Source: Paenalcaligenes faecalis
GTDB taxonomy: Bacteria; Pseudomonadota; Gammaproteobacteria; Burkholderiales; Burkholderiaceae_B
Direction of reading: 5' to 3'
Assembly (NCBI RefSeq): GCF_027557445.1
Contig: NZ_CP106841.1
Span: 124,001 to 188,000, forward strand
DNA: 64,000 bases
Shown here: positions 1-9,778 of the stretch, piece after piece
How the letters are laid out: the number at the start of each line of letters is the position of its first letter
How positions within the stretch are numbered: the first letter of the stretch is position 1
Position numbers and translations under genes: made by a program
Notes under the pieces: model-generated
The model's input: the letters and a program-made list of their open reading frames with translations, nothing else
Told to the model about the DNA's origin: nothing
Databases searched by the model: none

Positions 1-4
1 AACG

Positions 5-1339
5 TTAGAAGCTATCTATTCGGGTTGAGTAACCGTAGCCATCGCTACGTTGAATAAGGGTGCAATAGCGATGGCTGATGCCTTGAACTAGCCCCTCTGC
101 GGATTGAATATTAAAGCTTCCTGAAGCCCTAACGGCAACGCGACCCATGTATGTTCCTACCTTCTTGCCTTTCGTGACCATCGCCTTAACCCTATCACCC
201 GTCTGAAAGCCGTGGATATTTTTTTGCCGCGTTAAATAGCCTCGCGGGAAGCCAAAACGATTAAGGCGTGTGCGTTGGTAGCTGCCACGCCCAGTGGCTT
301 TAATCTCTAATGTCGGCTTTTGCCACTGCTCTACAAAATCCACTTCGCCCACACACGCCGCATCTAAGGCATGCGTCTTTGGGATAACGAGCCGTGAGCG
401 ATTGAATTTCGTTAAGCCGCCGGACCCAGTGCGATTCGTCAACCCCGTTGCCTTAAGTGCGTTAAGCAGTTTCCATCGCGTAGCATTAACGGCAGCGGCA
501 TCTCGTAAGGGACGTTTTGCTTGGGCTTGAATCGTAGCTAAGCGTTTGGGGTCTTTGGCCAAGAAAAGGGCGATGTCTTGCGCGGCTTTCTTTAGGTTGC
601 AGGGTGCACACGCGAGCGCTAGGTTGCTGACTCGGTTCGAGCCGCCACGCGCTTTGGGGTGTATGTGGTCGATTTGCAGCGGCACAGTTGACGCATCGCA
701 ATAGGCGCATTGTCGTTGCCACTTTTCCAATAAATACTCGCGTACCTCATAGCCCGCTAATTCGCCTTGCTGGTACTCCACGCCCGCTATCTCCGGGTTT
801 TCAAGCTGCTGCATATCAAAGCGAACGAGCTCTTGTGCCAGGTGCGTAATGGGTGCCACGTTTCGTAGTCGCGCAACCCACGATAACGTAGTATCAATTC
901 GATGCTGCAAGCTCGGTGCTAACCACCCTTTGCCTTTGTTTTTTCGATTAAGGAATCGAGGCGCACGGTAGCGTAAATTAGCACTACGGCGGCGACGGCG
1001 CATTTGGCGTCTCGCGGTTAACGCTTTACTGATTTGAAACCCTCGATGTATCAACTCAAACAGGTTTAGAACGTGCGTTGTCGTTGTTACCTCACCCGTC
1101 GTCACATTAACGGATTCGCTTTTACGTACCAAAGCCAGCCCTGACGTTTTACTGCCGGGGTCGATTTTAAGCTCTAACGGCTGCAACGCACTCTCGGCCA
1201 CTCGTCGGTCTACGACTCTAATCGTAAAGGGGATCAATCGATGCACCCTGGCTCGCCCTCGCGCCAACAATAATCGAGCTCGCTTCTCTGAACACGGCAT
1301 CAGCGGCTTTTGGTGCTGGTCTAAAACAAAAACAGCCAT
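5..1339 (-). CDS. iscB: IscB RNA-guided nuclease (OMEGA system), complete
   Basis: This 444-residue protein is a full IscB, the IS200/IS605-associated ancestor of Cas9 that cuts DNA under guidance of an omega-RNA. The N-terminal PLMP motif (residues 12-15, KPLMPCSEKRAR context) is followed by RuvC-I with Asp60 in KIDPGSKTSG, an Arg-rich bridge helix (109-128), RuvC-II with Glu170, an HNH domain with CAYC (211-214), DHIH (224-227) and CAPCN (244-248), RuvC-III with His323 and Asp326 (THALDAA), and a C-terminal target-adjacent-motif domain (about 350-444). All catalytic residues are present, so the enzyme looks active. The start is an ATG with AGGAGA about 11 bases upstream. No tnpA transposase is seen next to it. 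The right end of the element runs off the window start. Confidence 0.93.
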   Translation of the reverse strand: MAVFVLDQHQKPLMPCSEKRARLLLARGRARVHRLIPFTIRVVDRRVAESALQPLELKIDPGSKTSGLALVRKSESVNVTTGEVTTTTHVLNLFELIHRGFQISKALTARRQMRRRRRSANLRYRAPRFLNRKNKGKGWLAPSLQHRIDTTLSWVARLRNVAPITHLAQELVRFDMQQLENPEIAGVEYQQGELAGYEVREYLLEKWQRQCAYCDASTVPLQIDHIHPKARGGSNRVSNLALACAPCNLKKAAQDIALFLAKDPKRLATIQAQAKRPLRDAAAVNATRWKLLNALKATGLTNRTGSGGLTKFNRSRLVIPKTHALDAACVGEVDFVEQWQKPTLEIKATGRGSYQRTRLNRFGFPRGYLTRQKNIHGFQTGDRVKAMVTKGKKVGTYMGRVAVRASGSFNIQSAEGLVQGISHRYCTLIQRSDGYGYSTRIDSF

Positions 1340-1633
1340 GGCTATTTTCTCCTAATTTTGCCCTTACGGGCCTGGTGACGGAGGCTTGCGCCTCGCTCCC
1401 CTCGACAAGGTTGTAGCGCAGCATTAACTCGGTAGAGTCTGCGATAGCCCGTTTCGTGCCTACCCGAGGCGTGTCTGCGGCTATCGCTTACAGAGCGTGG
1501 GACTGAGGAAGCATCCCACGGTGCGTCTTGAACTTCGTTACAACGTAGCGCACTAACAGCGCTGAGTCTGGTCAATCTAGGCAAGCACAGAACCAAGCTG
1601 GCAAGCCCCGCCCTTTAGGGCGGGGTTATTGAC
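1340..1633 (-). ncRNA. omega-RNA (HEARO-type) of the complete IscB
   Basis: The 294 bases directly upstream of iscB match, in length and architecture, the segment upstream of the IscB relic at 29057-29350. On the minus strand it opens with GTCAATAACCCCGCCC and a strong CCCCGCCC/GGGCGGGG hairpin (1604-1623), the hallmark of IscB omega-RNAs, followed by several conserved stems. Changes between the two copies are compensatory in at least three stems, which supports a folded RNA. In such systems the guide is the roughly 16 bases just 5' of the scaffold. Here that would be plus-strand 1634-1649 read on the minus strand. The transcript probably continues into the iscB mRNA. Confidence 0.85.
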
Positions 1634-1861
1634 GTAATCAATCCTCTTGCGATGATGCGGAGGTAGACGGGAAGCAAAAAACAGGAACAGACCCAGATCG
1701 GCACAGATGGCCTGCTGAGTTTGTGTGATTTATCGCGTTTGATGTTTTATAGAAACAAGGCGCAAATTGTAGTGTCTACAGGCCTCATGTCAAGATGTAG
1801 CATAGCTTAAAAGCACAAAAAAGCGAGACTTTGTCCCATTTTCGCTGTTTTTTTAACGAAT

Positions 1862-1889
1862 TTGCGACTTGATCAGTGTTTGCTAGAAT
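1862..1889 (+). promoter_or_regulatory. putative sigma-70 promoter for yggS
   Basis: TTGCGA at 1862-1867 and an extended -10 (TGC TAGAAT, 1881-1889) are separated by 16 bases and lie just upstream of the yggS start. The stretch from the IscB element end (1634) to here holds no gene that I can recognise. Confidence 0.5.
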
Positions 1890-1915
1890 AAGGTTTTAGC
1901 CTTTGGTGTTGTGTT

Positions 1916-2608
1916 ATGCAATCACGCCTACATTCTATTCAGCTACGCATAGAAAACGCCTGTTTAGCAGCAGGAAGACCTACCTCAGAGGTACGGTTAT
2001 TGCCCGTAAGTAAAACCTTTAGCCATGAGCAGGTTGAACAGGCAATCGCCTTAGGACTCACGCGATTTGGTGAAAATCGGGTGCAAGACTTACGGGATCG
2101 CTATGCGCATTTCAAGGAACAAGACCTGCAATGGGTCATGATTGGTCACGCACAAACCAATAAAGCCAAAGAAATTGCCCGCTATGCGTCGGAACTACAG
2201 TCCTTAGATCGTTTAGCCTTAGCCGAATCCTTGCAGGCTCGCCTAAGCATAGAAAAACGGGTATTGCCCGTCTTTATTCAGGTAAAAACAGCCCGAGAAG
2301 ACACTAAGTTTGGTTTAGCCCCTGAACAGCTGATGGAGTTTTTGACGCAATTGCGCTCGTTTGACACCTTACAGCCCGTGGGGTTGATGACCATGGCAAC
2401 ACAGACCAAAGACCAAGCCGAAATCCGACGCTGTTTTGCCTTGTTACGGCAGCTACGAGATCAGGCAAGAGATGCGGGTTTTGAGCGCATTCGTCGCCTG
2501 TCTATGGGCATGAGTGGTGATTTTGAATTGGCGATTGCCGAAGGCGCAACAGACATTCGTGTGGGCTCGGCCTTGTTTGGTGATAGGGACTACGACCAGC
2601 CCCGTTAA
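1916..2608 (+). CDS. yggS: YggS-family pyridoxal phosphate homeostasis protein
   Basis: This 230-residue protein has the size and motifs of the YggS/PROSC family, single-domain alanine-racemase-fold proteins that bind PLP and buffer its cellular level. No catalytic reaction is established for the family. The PLP lysine is Lys33 in LLPVSKTF. FGENRVQD (51-58), the SMGMSGDFELAI segment and IRVGSALFG near the C-terminus are family signatures. It is monocistronic here, facing a convergent minus-strand gene. The ATG start directly follows a good -10 element. Confidence 0.93.
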   Translation: MQSRLHSIQLRIENACLAAGRPTSEVRLLPVSKTFSHEQVEQAIALGLTRFGENRVQDLRDRYAHFKEQDLQWVMIGHAQTNKAKEIARYASELQSLDRLALAESLQARLSIEKRVLPVFIQVKTAREDTKFGLAPEQLMEFLTQLRSFDTLQPVGLMTMATQTKDQAEIRRCFALLRQLRDQARDAGFERIRRLSMGMSGDFELAIAEGATDIRVGSALFGDRDYDQPR

Positions 2609-2615
2609 ACTCGTA

Positions 2616-3077
2616 CTAAATAGATCGCTTATAGGCCAATGAAATATGGGCAAAGGCGATTTGTAATTCTGGGCTTGCCCCTTGGAAAACAATGGGGCGC
2701 CCCCGCTTTGTAAAACAAATGAGGCGCTTTGAAAAGAACAACGGTACGAATTTAGCGAATTTTAACTCATCCCAGGCTAGCTCACGTTTTAGAATCCATT
2801 CCTGTTTAATGCCTTGTTCTGTGATGGTTGTGTGCCCAGTCCACATAAAAAAGGCGACCACGATCATACCGGTATACGCCAGAATGATGCTTGCAATAAG
2901 CGGGGTGGCAACCTGATCCCCATACGTGGTGGCAACAAAGCCTAAACGAACGCCAATGATGGCAATAACAACCCATGCAATCAGGGCGATATGTTTAGGC
3001 CAAGAGCGCCCTTTAAGTGGCAAAGGGCCGATGGTAGCAAATAAGGACTGTTGGGATTCTTCGGTGGTTTGGGTCAT
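2616..3077 (-). CDS. small membrane protein with PH-like domain, unknown function
   Basis: The product is 153 residues if started at the ATG (3075-3077) that overlaps the stop of the upstream HMG-CoA lyase gene as ATGA. This overlap argues for translational coupling and against the longer upstream start. Two hydrophobic helices (about residues 25-72) are followed by a cytoplasmic region (TITEQGIKQEW, LAWDELKFAKF, RGRPIVFQG) resembling bacterial PH-like (DUF304/YdbS-type) membrane proteins. I cannot assign a function. The next downstream gene is convergent yggS. Confidence 0.7.
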   Translation of the reverse strand: MTQTTEESQQSLFATIGPLPLKGRSWPKHIALIAWVVIAIIGVRLGFVATTYGDQVATPLIASIILAYTGMIVVAFFMWTGHTTITEQGIKQEWILKRELAWDELKFAKFVPLFFSKRLICFTKRGRPIVFQGASPELQIAFAHISLAYKRSI

Positions 3078-3979
3078 GAGTTCTTTAAAAATAACGCCTT
3101 TCCGGCACGACTGGAGGTAGGTCTGCCCAGCTGATCTGAAATCCATGCCCCAGTTTGGACAACATGGTCTAAATCAATGCCGGTTTGGATACCCATCCCA
3201 TGCAGCATATAAAGCACGTCCTCGGTAGCCACGTTACCCGTAGCGCCTTTTGCATAAGGACAGCCACCCAGTCCAGCCACAGAGCTATGAAAAATAGAAA
3301 CACCAACCTGCAAGGCAGCCAATATATTAGCTAAGGCTTGACCGTAGGTGTCATGAAAATGGCCTGCAATGGTGTGCAGAGGAATAATACCTGCCACGGA
3401 TTCCATAAGGCGAGCCGTTTTTAAGGGTGTTCCTACCCCAATCGTATCGGCAATATCGAATTCCTGTACGCCTAAATCACGCATACGACGGACTACATCT
3501 AACACAGTATCAATGCTGGTTTCGCCATCATAGGGGCAGCCTAAGGTGCAGCTAATACTGGCACGTAGGCGTAGTCCGGCATCTAATGCGGCCTGAGCCA
3601 CAGGAGCAAAGCGATCAATGGACTCGGCAATACTGCAGTTGATGTTTTTTTGAGAAAAGGACTCGCTGGCAGCACCAAAAATAACGACCTCGTGGGCGCC
3701 TGCGGCTAAAGCGGCCTCAAAGCCACGAAGATTGGGAATTAGGGCAGAGTAGATCGTGTCTGCGCGCCGTGTGATACCCGCCATCACCTGTGCGCCATCC
3801 GCCATCTGAGGCACCCATTTGGGAGAGACAAAGGAGGCAGCCTCTATGTTTTGAAAACCGGCGGCACTTAGCCGATTGATAAACTCAATTTTTAGCGCTG
3901 TTTCTAAAAACTGTTTTTCATTTTGTAGACCATCACGGGCAGATACTTCAACAATTTTTACGGCGGTTGGCAAACTCAT
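3074..3979 (-). CDS. mvaB: hydroxymethylglutaryl-CoA lyase
   Basis: The protein cleaves HMG-CoA to acetoacetate and acetyl-CoA in leucine catabolism and ketogenesis. The 301-residue TIM-barrel enzyme starts with VKIVEVSARDGLQNE, the substrate/metal-binding segment of the HMGL-like family. It also carries HFHDTYGQA (metal-binding His residues) and the lyase signature VAGLGGCPYAKGATGN with the active-site Cys. The start ATG has GGAG about 7 bases upstream. It is encoded just downstream of dprA on the same strand, with a 9-base gap, and overlaps the next gene by 4 bases. Confidence 0.95.
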   Translation of the reverse strand: MSLPTAVKIVEVSARDGLQNEKQFLETALKIEFINRLSAAGFQNIEAASFVSPKWVPQMADGAQVMAGITRRADTIYSALIPNLRGFEAALAAGAHEVVIFGAASESFSQKNINCSIAESIDRFAPVAQAALDAGLRLRASISCTLGCPYDGETSIDTVLDVVRRMRDLGVQEFDIADTIGVGTPLKTARLMESVAGIIPLHTIAGHFHDTYGQALANILAALQVGVSIFHSSVAGLGGCPYAKGATGNVATEDVLYMLHGMGIQTGIDLDHVVQTGAWISDQLGRPTSSRAGKALFLKNS

Positions 3980-3988
3980 GGTTGTCTC

Positions 3989-5125
3989 CTAGGTGCGTAA
4001 ATAACGTCCGTCTTGTTGTTGGGTTATAAGATTTAGTAGTTCGAGTTGAACAAGGGCGGCCCCAACCTGTGCGGTAGATAGTCCGCATTGATTTTGTATT
4101 TGATCGGGGCTCATGCCATCATAGCTGATTACGGTTAATACCTGCAGCAGCATTGGGTCTAGTTGATCAGGAATAGGGGGGCTGGGCTTGACCGAGGCTG
4201 GCACAGAATGGTCAAAAGGCAGGGGCAAATTGTGACCTAATTCCTCTAGGATATGTTCGGCGGATTCGACTAATTTAGCGCCATTGCGTATGAGCTGATG
4301 ACAGCCTTTGTGTAAGGGTGAATGGATAGAGCCGGGTATAGCAAACACGTCACGGCCTATTTCAGAGGCCAGACGCGCCGTGGTCAATGAGCCACTTTTT
4401 AGTGCGGCCTCTACGACTAAAACGCCTCTGGATAGGGCAGCAACCAGACGGTTGCGTTGCAGAAAATGGTGCGGCAAACCCCGAGTCCCCAAGGGGTATT
4501 CAGAGATCAATAGCCCTTGCGCGGCAATCTGATGGGCTAAATCACGATTACGGGCGGGATACACCAAATCCATGCCTGTGCCTAAGACGGCAATCGTGCT
4601 GTTTGGTCTTTGGGCGGCTAAAGCGCCTTGGTGTGCTGCCGTATCGATGCCAGAGGCTAAACCACTGATAATCGTCCACCCTTGCGACACCAGAAAACGA
4701 GAAAAATGGTAGGCGTTTTCGTTGCCTGTGGTGGTAGAGCTGCGTGCGCCCACCATGGCTAACGCCTGATAGTTCAACTGATCTAAGTGGCCTTTGGCAT
4801 ACAAAATCAGAGGCGGGTCATGTAGATTAAACAGAGCGCTGGGGTATTGGCTGTCTGCCAAGCATAAAATATGTTGATTAGGGGATTGCGCCCACGCAAG
4901 AGCCTGTTGAATACGTTGTTCTATATCATCAGAAGGACGAGCATGTAATTGGGCGGCTAACTGAGTGGACACATAACGGCTAAGCGTACCAACTGATTGT
5001 TCGTACACCTGATGCGGTAATCCAAAATTAGCCAAAAGTAGGCGTGCCACTGTGGAGTTTAGATTGGGTTCTAAAGACAGTCGCACCCACGCGTACAGTT
5101 CAGAAGTAGAGGCAGTAGTATTCAT
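3989..5125 (-). CDS. dprA: DNA-processing protein DprA (Smf)
   Basis: DprA protects incoming single-stranded DNA and loads RecA during natural transformation. The 378-residue protein has an N-terminal SAM-like region, a Rossmann-like core with MVGARSSTTTG, SGLASGIDTAAH, AVLGTGMDLVYPARN and ISEYPLGT (about 120-230), and a C-terminal winged helix (DGMSPDQIQNQCGLSTAQVGAAL, about 320-360). The architecture is typical for beta/gammaproteobacteria. It diverges from def-fmt across a ~190-bp intergenic region, a conserved neighbourhood in proteobacteria. Confidence 0.95.
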   Translation of the reverse strand: MNTTASTSELYAWVRLSLEPNLNSTVARLLLANFGLPHQVYEQSVGTLSRYVSTQLAAQLHARPSDDIEQRIQQALAWAQSPNQHILCLADSQYPSALFNLHDPPLILYAKGHLDQLNYQALAMVGARSSTTTGNENAYHFSRFLVSQGWTIISGLASGIDTAAHQGALAAQRPNSTIAVLGTGMDLVYPARNRDLAHQIAAQGLLISEYPLGTRGLPHHFLQRNRLVAALSRGVLVVEAALKSGSLTTARLASEIGRDVFAIPGSIHSPLHKGCHQLIRNGAKLVESAEHILEELGHNLPLPFDHSVPASVKPSPPIPDQLDPMLLQVLTVISYDGMSPDQIQNQCGLSTAQVGAALVQLELLNLITQQQDGRYLRT

Positions 5126-5316
5126 AATTAAATTGTAAGCTGAATCCGTATAGCACGCCTATTGTGCTAAATACGTACGCTTTGACGCGACTTCACATGG
5201 ACTTTTTAGTAAAAGTAGGCAGACTGCATTAAAATAGACGTATTCTGATCTATTTGTATGGATCCTGACTTTTATTGGCCTAACAGCAATTGATTGCTTT
5301 GGGCAAAGACGACATT

Positions 5317-5850
5317 ATGGCTTTATTACCTATACTCCAATATCCAGACGAACGCTTACACACGGTGGCTAAACCCGTGGCTCAGGTGGATGATCGTATT
5401 CGCCAATTAGTGCAAGACATGGCGCAGACCATGTATGACGCACCCGGTGTAGGGCTTGCTGCTACACAGGTGAATGTACACGAACGTGTGGTCGTGATTG
5501 ATGTGTCCGAGAACAGCGACGATTTACTTGTCCTTATTAACCCCGAAATTACGTGGTACAGCGAGGACTCAGAGGTCTACGAAGAAGGCTGCCTGTCAGT
5601 AGAGGGCGTGTACGACAAAGTGGAGCGTGCCTCCGAGGTAAAAGTAAAAGCCCTTGACGAAAACGGCGAGCAGTTTGAGTTTCATGCCGATGGCTTGCTA
5701 GCTGTGTGTGTACAACATGAACTCGATCACTTAGACGGTAAAGTCTTTGTAGAGCATTTATCGTTATTGAAACAGAATCGTATTTTGAATCGCATTCGCA
5801 AACAACAGCGCGAGGCAAAAAAGCTGGCGGCTGAAAAGGTAACGGTATGA
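5317..5850 (+). CDS. def: peptide deformylase
   Basis: The enzyme removes the N-formyl group from nascent proteins. I start it at the ATG giving [14 protein letters not shown] (177 residues), not the in-frame TTG at 5290, because deformylases begin just before this conserved segment. All three metal-site motifs are present: GVGLAATQ (44-51), EGCLS (90-94) and QHELDH (133-138) with His134, Glu135 and His138. The stop overlaps the fmt start as ATGA, so the two are co-translated. Confidence 0.96.
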   Translation: MALLPILQYPDERLHTVAKPVAQVDDRIRQLVQDMAQTMYDAPGVGLAATQVNVHERVVVIDVSENSDDLLVLINPEITWYSEDSEVYEEGCLSVEGVYDKVERASEVKVKALDENGEQFEFHADGLLAVCVQHELDHLDGKVFVEHLSLLKQNRILNRIRKQQREAKKLAAEKVTV

Positions 5851-6797
5851 GCTTAAAAGTCATTTTTGCCGGTACACCAGAGTTCGCTAAGTTGGCATTA
5901 GATGCTATTTTGGCGGCGGGCTTTGAGGTTCCTTTGGTGATGACGCAGCCAGATCGCCCCTCCGGTCGGGGCATGAAACTACAGCCTTCAGCCGTTAAAC
6001 AGGCAGCCTTGGACGCGGATATTCCCGTCGCACAGCCTCTCAGTCTGCGCCTGGACGGCAAGTACCCAGAGGACGCTCAGGCAGCAAAGGCATTGCTGGA
6101 ATCCATTCAGCCAGATGTGATGGTAGTGGCGGCTTATGGTCTGATTTTGCCGCAGTGGGTGCTTGATTTACCGAAATACGGTTGCCTAAATATACATGCT
6201 AGTTTGTTACCCCGTTGGCGTGGTGCAGCGCCTATTCAACGGGCAATTGATGCCGGTGATGCCAAAACTGGCGTAACGATTATGCAGATGGACGCAGGGC
6301 TAGACACCGGTGACATGCTATTAGTCCACGAAATCATGATTCATGATGAACACACAGGTGGGACGTTGCATGATGACTTAGCCGAGGCCGGAGCCGCCGC
6401 CATCGTAGAGGCTTTAACACGTCTCCCAGAGGGCGAGCTAACCCCAGAGGAACAGCCCGAGGACGGCGTCACCTATGCCGAAAAACTGCTTAAATCAGAA
6501 TCACCCTTGGATTTTACTCAGTCTGCAGCGGTGTTGGCGCGACGTGTGCGTGCATTTAACCCCGTACCCAGCTGCACAATGATGCTGCCGGGCTTAGAGC
6601 AGCCCGTTAAAGTATGGCAGGCTCAGGCGTTAAATCAGACCACACAAGCACCAGCCGGTCAGGTTATTGCGGTGTCCACCGAGGGTATCGACATTGCAAC
6701 GGTGGATGGTGTACTGCGTCTGTTGGAACTACAGCGTGCCGGAAGCCGTCGTCAGCCAGTGGCTACGTTTGTGCAGGGGTGGCAGTTGCCCGTTTAA
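5847..6797 (+). CDS. fmt: methionyl-tRNA formyltransferase
   Basis: The protein formylates initiator Met-tRNA using 10-formyl-tetrahydrofolate. This 316-residue protein has the GART-like N-terminal domain with [17 protein letters not shown] (Asn/His active-site loop) and [10 protein letters not shown], then a C-terminal OB-like tRNA-binding domain. It overlaps def by 4 bases. Its last 35 bases overlap the convergent DMT transporter gene, so mRNA 3' ends interleave here. Confidence 0.96.
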   Translation: MSLKVIFAGTPEFAKLALDAILAAGFEVPLVMTQPDRPSGRGMKLQPSAVKQAALDADIPVAQPLSLRLDGKYPEDAQAAKALLESIQPDVMVVAAYGLILPQWVLDLPKYGCLNIHASLLPRWRGAAPIQRAIDAGDAKTGVTIMQMDAGLDTGDMLLVHEIMIHDEHTGGTLHDDLAEAGAAAIVEALTRLPEGELTPEEQPEDGVTYAEKLLKSESPLDFTQSAAVLARRVRAFNPVPSCTMMLPGLEQPVKVWQAQALNQTTQAPAGQVIAVSTEGIDIATVDGVLRLLELQRAGSRRQPVATFVQGWQLPV

Positions 6798-7683
6798 GGG
6801 CTTGTTGTTGTCGCCATTCCAGACTGGCGATAACAACACCACTACCACACACAATCGCAATACCGACCCAACTTAACGCATCTGGAAATTGCCCCCACAG
6901 TAGCCAGCCTAGACCTGCCGCACTGATGATTTGTAAGTACACAAAGGGGGCTAACAATGAGGCCGGGGCGCGTTGGTAGGCTTGGATTTGTAATAAATGC
7001 CCTAAAGCCCCAAACACGCCAGTGGCAATCAAAGCCAGCCAGTGCGGGGTGTCAAAGGTACTAAAAATTGGCCAGATTTCCGGCAGGATAAATGGCATGA
7101 TTAAGGTAGTAAGCACCGTACCTACGCTGCCACTCCAGATCAAGGTCGTCATGGCATCGTCCACGGCTACACGTCGTGTCACGATGTACTGGGTTGCAAA
7201 TAACACCGCAGTAATAAGCCCAAATGTCACCCCCAGCGGGTGCAGTCCAGAACCTGGGCGGATAATCAGCATCACCCCCATAAACCCCACCGCAGCCGCG
7301 ATCCAACGAGAAATGCGGGGTGGCTCTTTGAGCAGCCACGGCGCCACGGCAAGAACCAGCAAGGGGGCTAAAAAGTTAATAGCGGTTGCTTCGGCTTGGG
7401 GTAGATAACGCAGGGCTGAAAAAAAGGACAGCGTGGCAAACAACATAATAAAGCCACGAAGAATCTGAGTAGTAGGGCGTTTTGCTTTGAGGACTTTTAT
7501 GCCCTTGATCGGCACGATAATGCCCACGACTAAAACTAAATGGATTAAATAGCGCACCCAACACATCACCAACAGGGGTAAACCTGCCGCCATAATCCAT
7601 TTACCGCTAGCATCTAATGATGACAGCGCCCATGTCGATAAAATTAATAAAACAATACCAAGTAAAGGGCGCTGCGCCGTCAT
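6763..7683 (-). CDS. EamA/DMT-family transporter
   Basis: A 306-residue protein with about ten hydrophobic helices in two EamA repeats. The first carries [23 protein letters not shown] and the second [22 protein letters not shown]. Family members export small metabolites such as amino acids or nucleosides. The substrate cannot be told. It is the last gene of a minus-strand run that includes an amidase, a DUF2848 protein and a TRAP transporter, 13 bases after the amidase, so it may share that regulon. Confidence 0.85.
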   Translation of the reverse strand: MTAQRPLLGIVLLILSTWALSSLDASGKWIMAAGLPLLVMCWVRYLIHLVLVVGIIVPIKGIKVLKAKRPTTQILRGFIMLFATLSFFSALRYLPQAEATAINFLAPLLVLAVAPWLLKEPPRISRWIAAAVGFMGVMLIIRPGSGLHPLGVTFGLITAVLFATQYIVTRRVAVDDAMTTLIWSGSVGTVLTTLIMPFILPEIWPIFSTFDTPHWLALIATGVFGALGHLLQIQAYQRAPASLLAPFVYLQIISAAGLGWLLWGQFPDALSWVGIAIVCGSGVVIASLEWRQQQALKRATATPAQT

Positions 7684-7696
7684 AGAAAATACCTAA

Positions 7697-9046
7697 TTAA
7701 GACAAGATAGACTCAATAGTATGACCTACATTTAGCAAATGTGCATCGTGATAGGCGGGGGCAGCCAACATCAAACCCACGGGGGCGCTTTGCGCTGAAT
7801 GGCAAGGCAAAGAAAGCGCACAACCATTTAAAAAGTTGATGATCGCTGGATTACGTAAGATCAGACCATTGGCACGGAAATACGCGTCTTCGTCTGCTAA
7901 TTCGGCAATGGTAGGCGGAATAACGGGCGTGGTAGGCAATAACAACCCATCATAAGGGGCCAACAGGCTTTCCATCTGTGCAATCCAAAGCTCACGGACT
8001 TGTTGTAGCTCAATGTAGTCCGCTGCACCTTGTTCTTTGCCGCGTAAAATACGTGAACCCACACGCGGATCATAGAGCGACTCGTGTTGCTCGATGGATT
8101 CTTTATGATAGAACCACGCCTCGGCACAAACAAAACCACCTAAGCGATTGATATGAGGCAGTTGATCGAGTTCAGGAATTTCTATCTCGTCTATCTGTAC
8201 CCCTTGCGCTTTGAGTTTCGCAACCGCTGCGTGGAACTGCGTTAATACTGTGTCATCCGCATGATTGAACACATAGTTCGTCGGCATCAATAAACGCAAA
8301 TGACTGGGGTCAAGGGCCTCTAGGATGGGTTCAGGCTCATTGCTTAATACCGCATCCACCAAGGCGCAACACTCTACGGATAGCGCTAAAGGGCCGCTGG
8401 AATCCAAAGAATGGGATAACGGCATCACCCCATTCGCAGAAATACGTTCTGCGGTAGGTTTAAAGCCGGTAATGCCACAAAAGGCAGAGGGAATACGAAT
8501 AGAGCCACCCGTATCAGTACCAATGGCGGCGACGGCCATACCATCAGCAACCGATACCCCCGCACCAGAGGACGAGCCACCGGGGATACGGCCTGTTTCA
8601 CGATCCCAAGGAGACATAGGCGTGCCGTAATGAGGATTGATCCCCAAACCGGAAAAAGCGAACTCCGTCATATTGGTGCGTCCAATAATGACCGCGCCTG
8701 CCTCCAGTAACCGTTGGACTAGGGTGGCGTTCTCGGTGGCAGCAGGAGCCTCTTTTAGCAAAGCCGAAGCACCACGGGTCACATCACCCTTGTAGTCAAA
8801 CAAGTCTTTAATAGAGATAGGAATACCCTCTAGTGCAGAGCGCGCTAACCCAGCCTGACGCAAAATATCAGATGCCCGCGCAGCCGCTAATGCTTGGTCT
8901 GCGTACACATTGATAAATGCGGTAGCGCCCTGACCATTTGGGTCAGCAATACGCGCTAATGCAAGCTCAGTAAGAGCTACAGCCGTGGTTTCGCCCGTAT
9001 TTAAGGCGTGTTGTAATTCGCGAATCGTAGCAAAAGTGGTAGGCAT
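7697..9046 (-). CDS. amidase (amidase-signature family)
   Basis: A 449-residue amidase-signature hydrolase. The Ser-cisSer-Lys triad is visible: Lys80 in ISIKDLF, the GGSSSG loop at 156-161, and the nucleophile Ser182 in GTDTGGSIR. Length and sequence resemble GatA-like and AtzF-like stand-alone amidases; no gatB/gatC is nearby, so it is not the tRNA amidotransferase subunit. Its position after a TRAP transporter suggests it hydrolyses an imported amide or carbamoyl compound (inference). Confidence 0.85.
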   Translation of the reverse strand: MPTTFATIRELQHALNTGETTAVALTELALARIADPNGQGATAFINVYADQALAAARASDILRQAGLARSALEGIPISIKDLFDYKGDVTRGASALLKEAPAATENATLVQRLLEAGAVIIGRTNMTEFAFSGLGINPHYGTPMSPWDRETGRIPGGSSSGAGVSVADGMAVAAIGTDTGGSIRIPSAFCGITGFKPTAERISANGVMPLSHSLDSSGPLALSVECCALVDAVLSNEPEPILEALDPSHLRLLMPTNYVFNHADDTVLTQFHAAVAKLKAQGVQIDEIEIPELDQLPHINRLGGFVCAEAWFYHKESIEQHESLYDPRVGSRILRGKEQGAADYIELQQVRELWIAQMESLLAPYDGLLLPTTPVIPPTIAELADEDAYFRANGLILRNPAIINFLNGCALSLPCHSAQSAPVGLMLAAPAYHDAHLLNVGHTIESILS

Positions 9047-9079
9047 ATCCCTATCCCTATAAATAAAAACAACGAGGGG

Positions 9080-9775
9080 TTAAGCGATTTCCGGTAGGAA
9101 ATCGATGTCGTATTGCTGACGGATACGGCGGTTTAGGCGCGGATCAAAAAGCTCCATGATGAATTGGCTCGCAGGGCGAATAGAACCAATGGTAGCTACC
9201 GTACCGCAAGTCATTACCGTATTAGCTGGCATATGATCTTGTTTGAAATGTTTTTTCATCAGATCAATGGGGTGCAATAACGAAGCCACTGCACCGTCCT
9301 GATACGCGACCAGCTGACCGTCCTCAAGAATCCAAGCACGTAATTGTAGCTCGTCCCAATGGTCTGCTACATCGCTGTATAACCATGCTTCCGAGGCAAC
9401 AGGTTTAACGCAAATCTGCTTGGACAAAGCAACGCTATGAGCCTCAAGAGCGCGATCCGTGTGATCGGAAGCTAGGCTGACACATAATTCATCACCATGA
9501 TTGAAAACGAGGACTTCGGCCTCGCCTGAGCTATGTGGGCCAACGACTTGAATCACATCGCTTTGTACCAATTGGTTTGTAGCAATACGGTAATACAAAG
9601 GCACATCGCTAGGGCGGGGTACGCCAAGTTCAGCCAGCTCTAGAATATGGTGTTCGATCGCATCACGATCGCGTCCGGCCCAACCAGCCACAATACATTG
9701 ATGAACTTGAGTGTGGATCTGTTCGGTACTGCCATTGGCACGAACTAATTGAAACTGTAGCTGCATGGAAAACAA
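9080..9775 (-). CDS. DUF2848-family protein
   Basis: A 231-residue protein matching the DUF2848 family, distant relatives of fumarylacetoacetate hydrolases. SGEAEVLVF, the SLASDHTDRALE segment and KQICVKPVASEAW are visible landmarks. No reaction is known for the family. In proteobacteria it is commonly found beside amidases and transporters. Here it sits between the amidase gene and the TRAP large permease gene (3-base gap), consistent with one catabolic operon. Confidence 0.75.
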   Translation of the reverse strand: MFSMQLQFQLVRANGSTEQIHTQVHQCIVAGWAGRDRDAIEHHILELAELGVPRPSDVPLYYRIATNQLVQSDVIQVVGPHSSGEAEVLVFNHGDELCVSLASDHTDRALEAHSVALSKQICVKPVASEAWLYSDVADHWDELQLRAWILEDGQLVAYQDGAVASLLHPIDLMKKHFKQDHMPANTVMTCGTVATIGSIRPASQFIMELFDPRLNRRIRQQYDIDFLPEIA

Positions 9776-9778
9776 ACC

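Noticed and set aside
1218-1596. Small minus-strand frames in the omega-RNA region
   Set aside because: The segment folds as a conserved RNA, and the relic copy does not preserve these frames.
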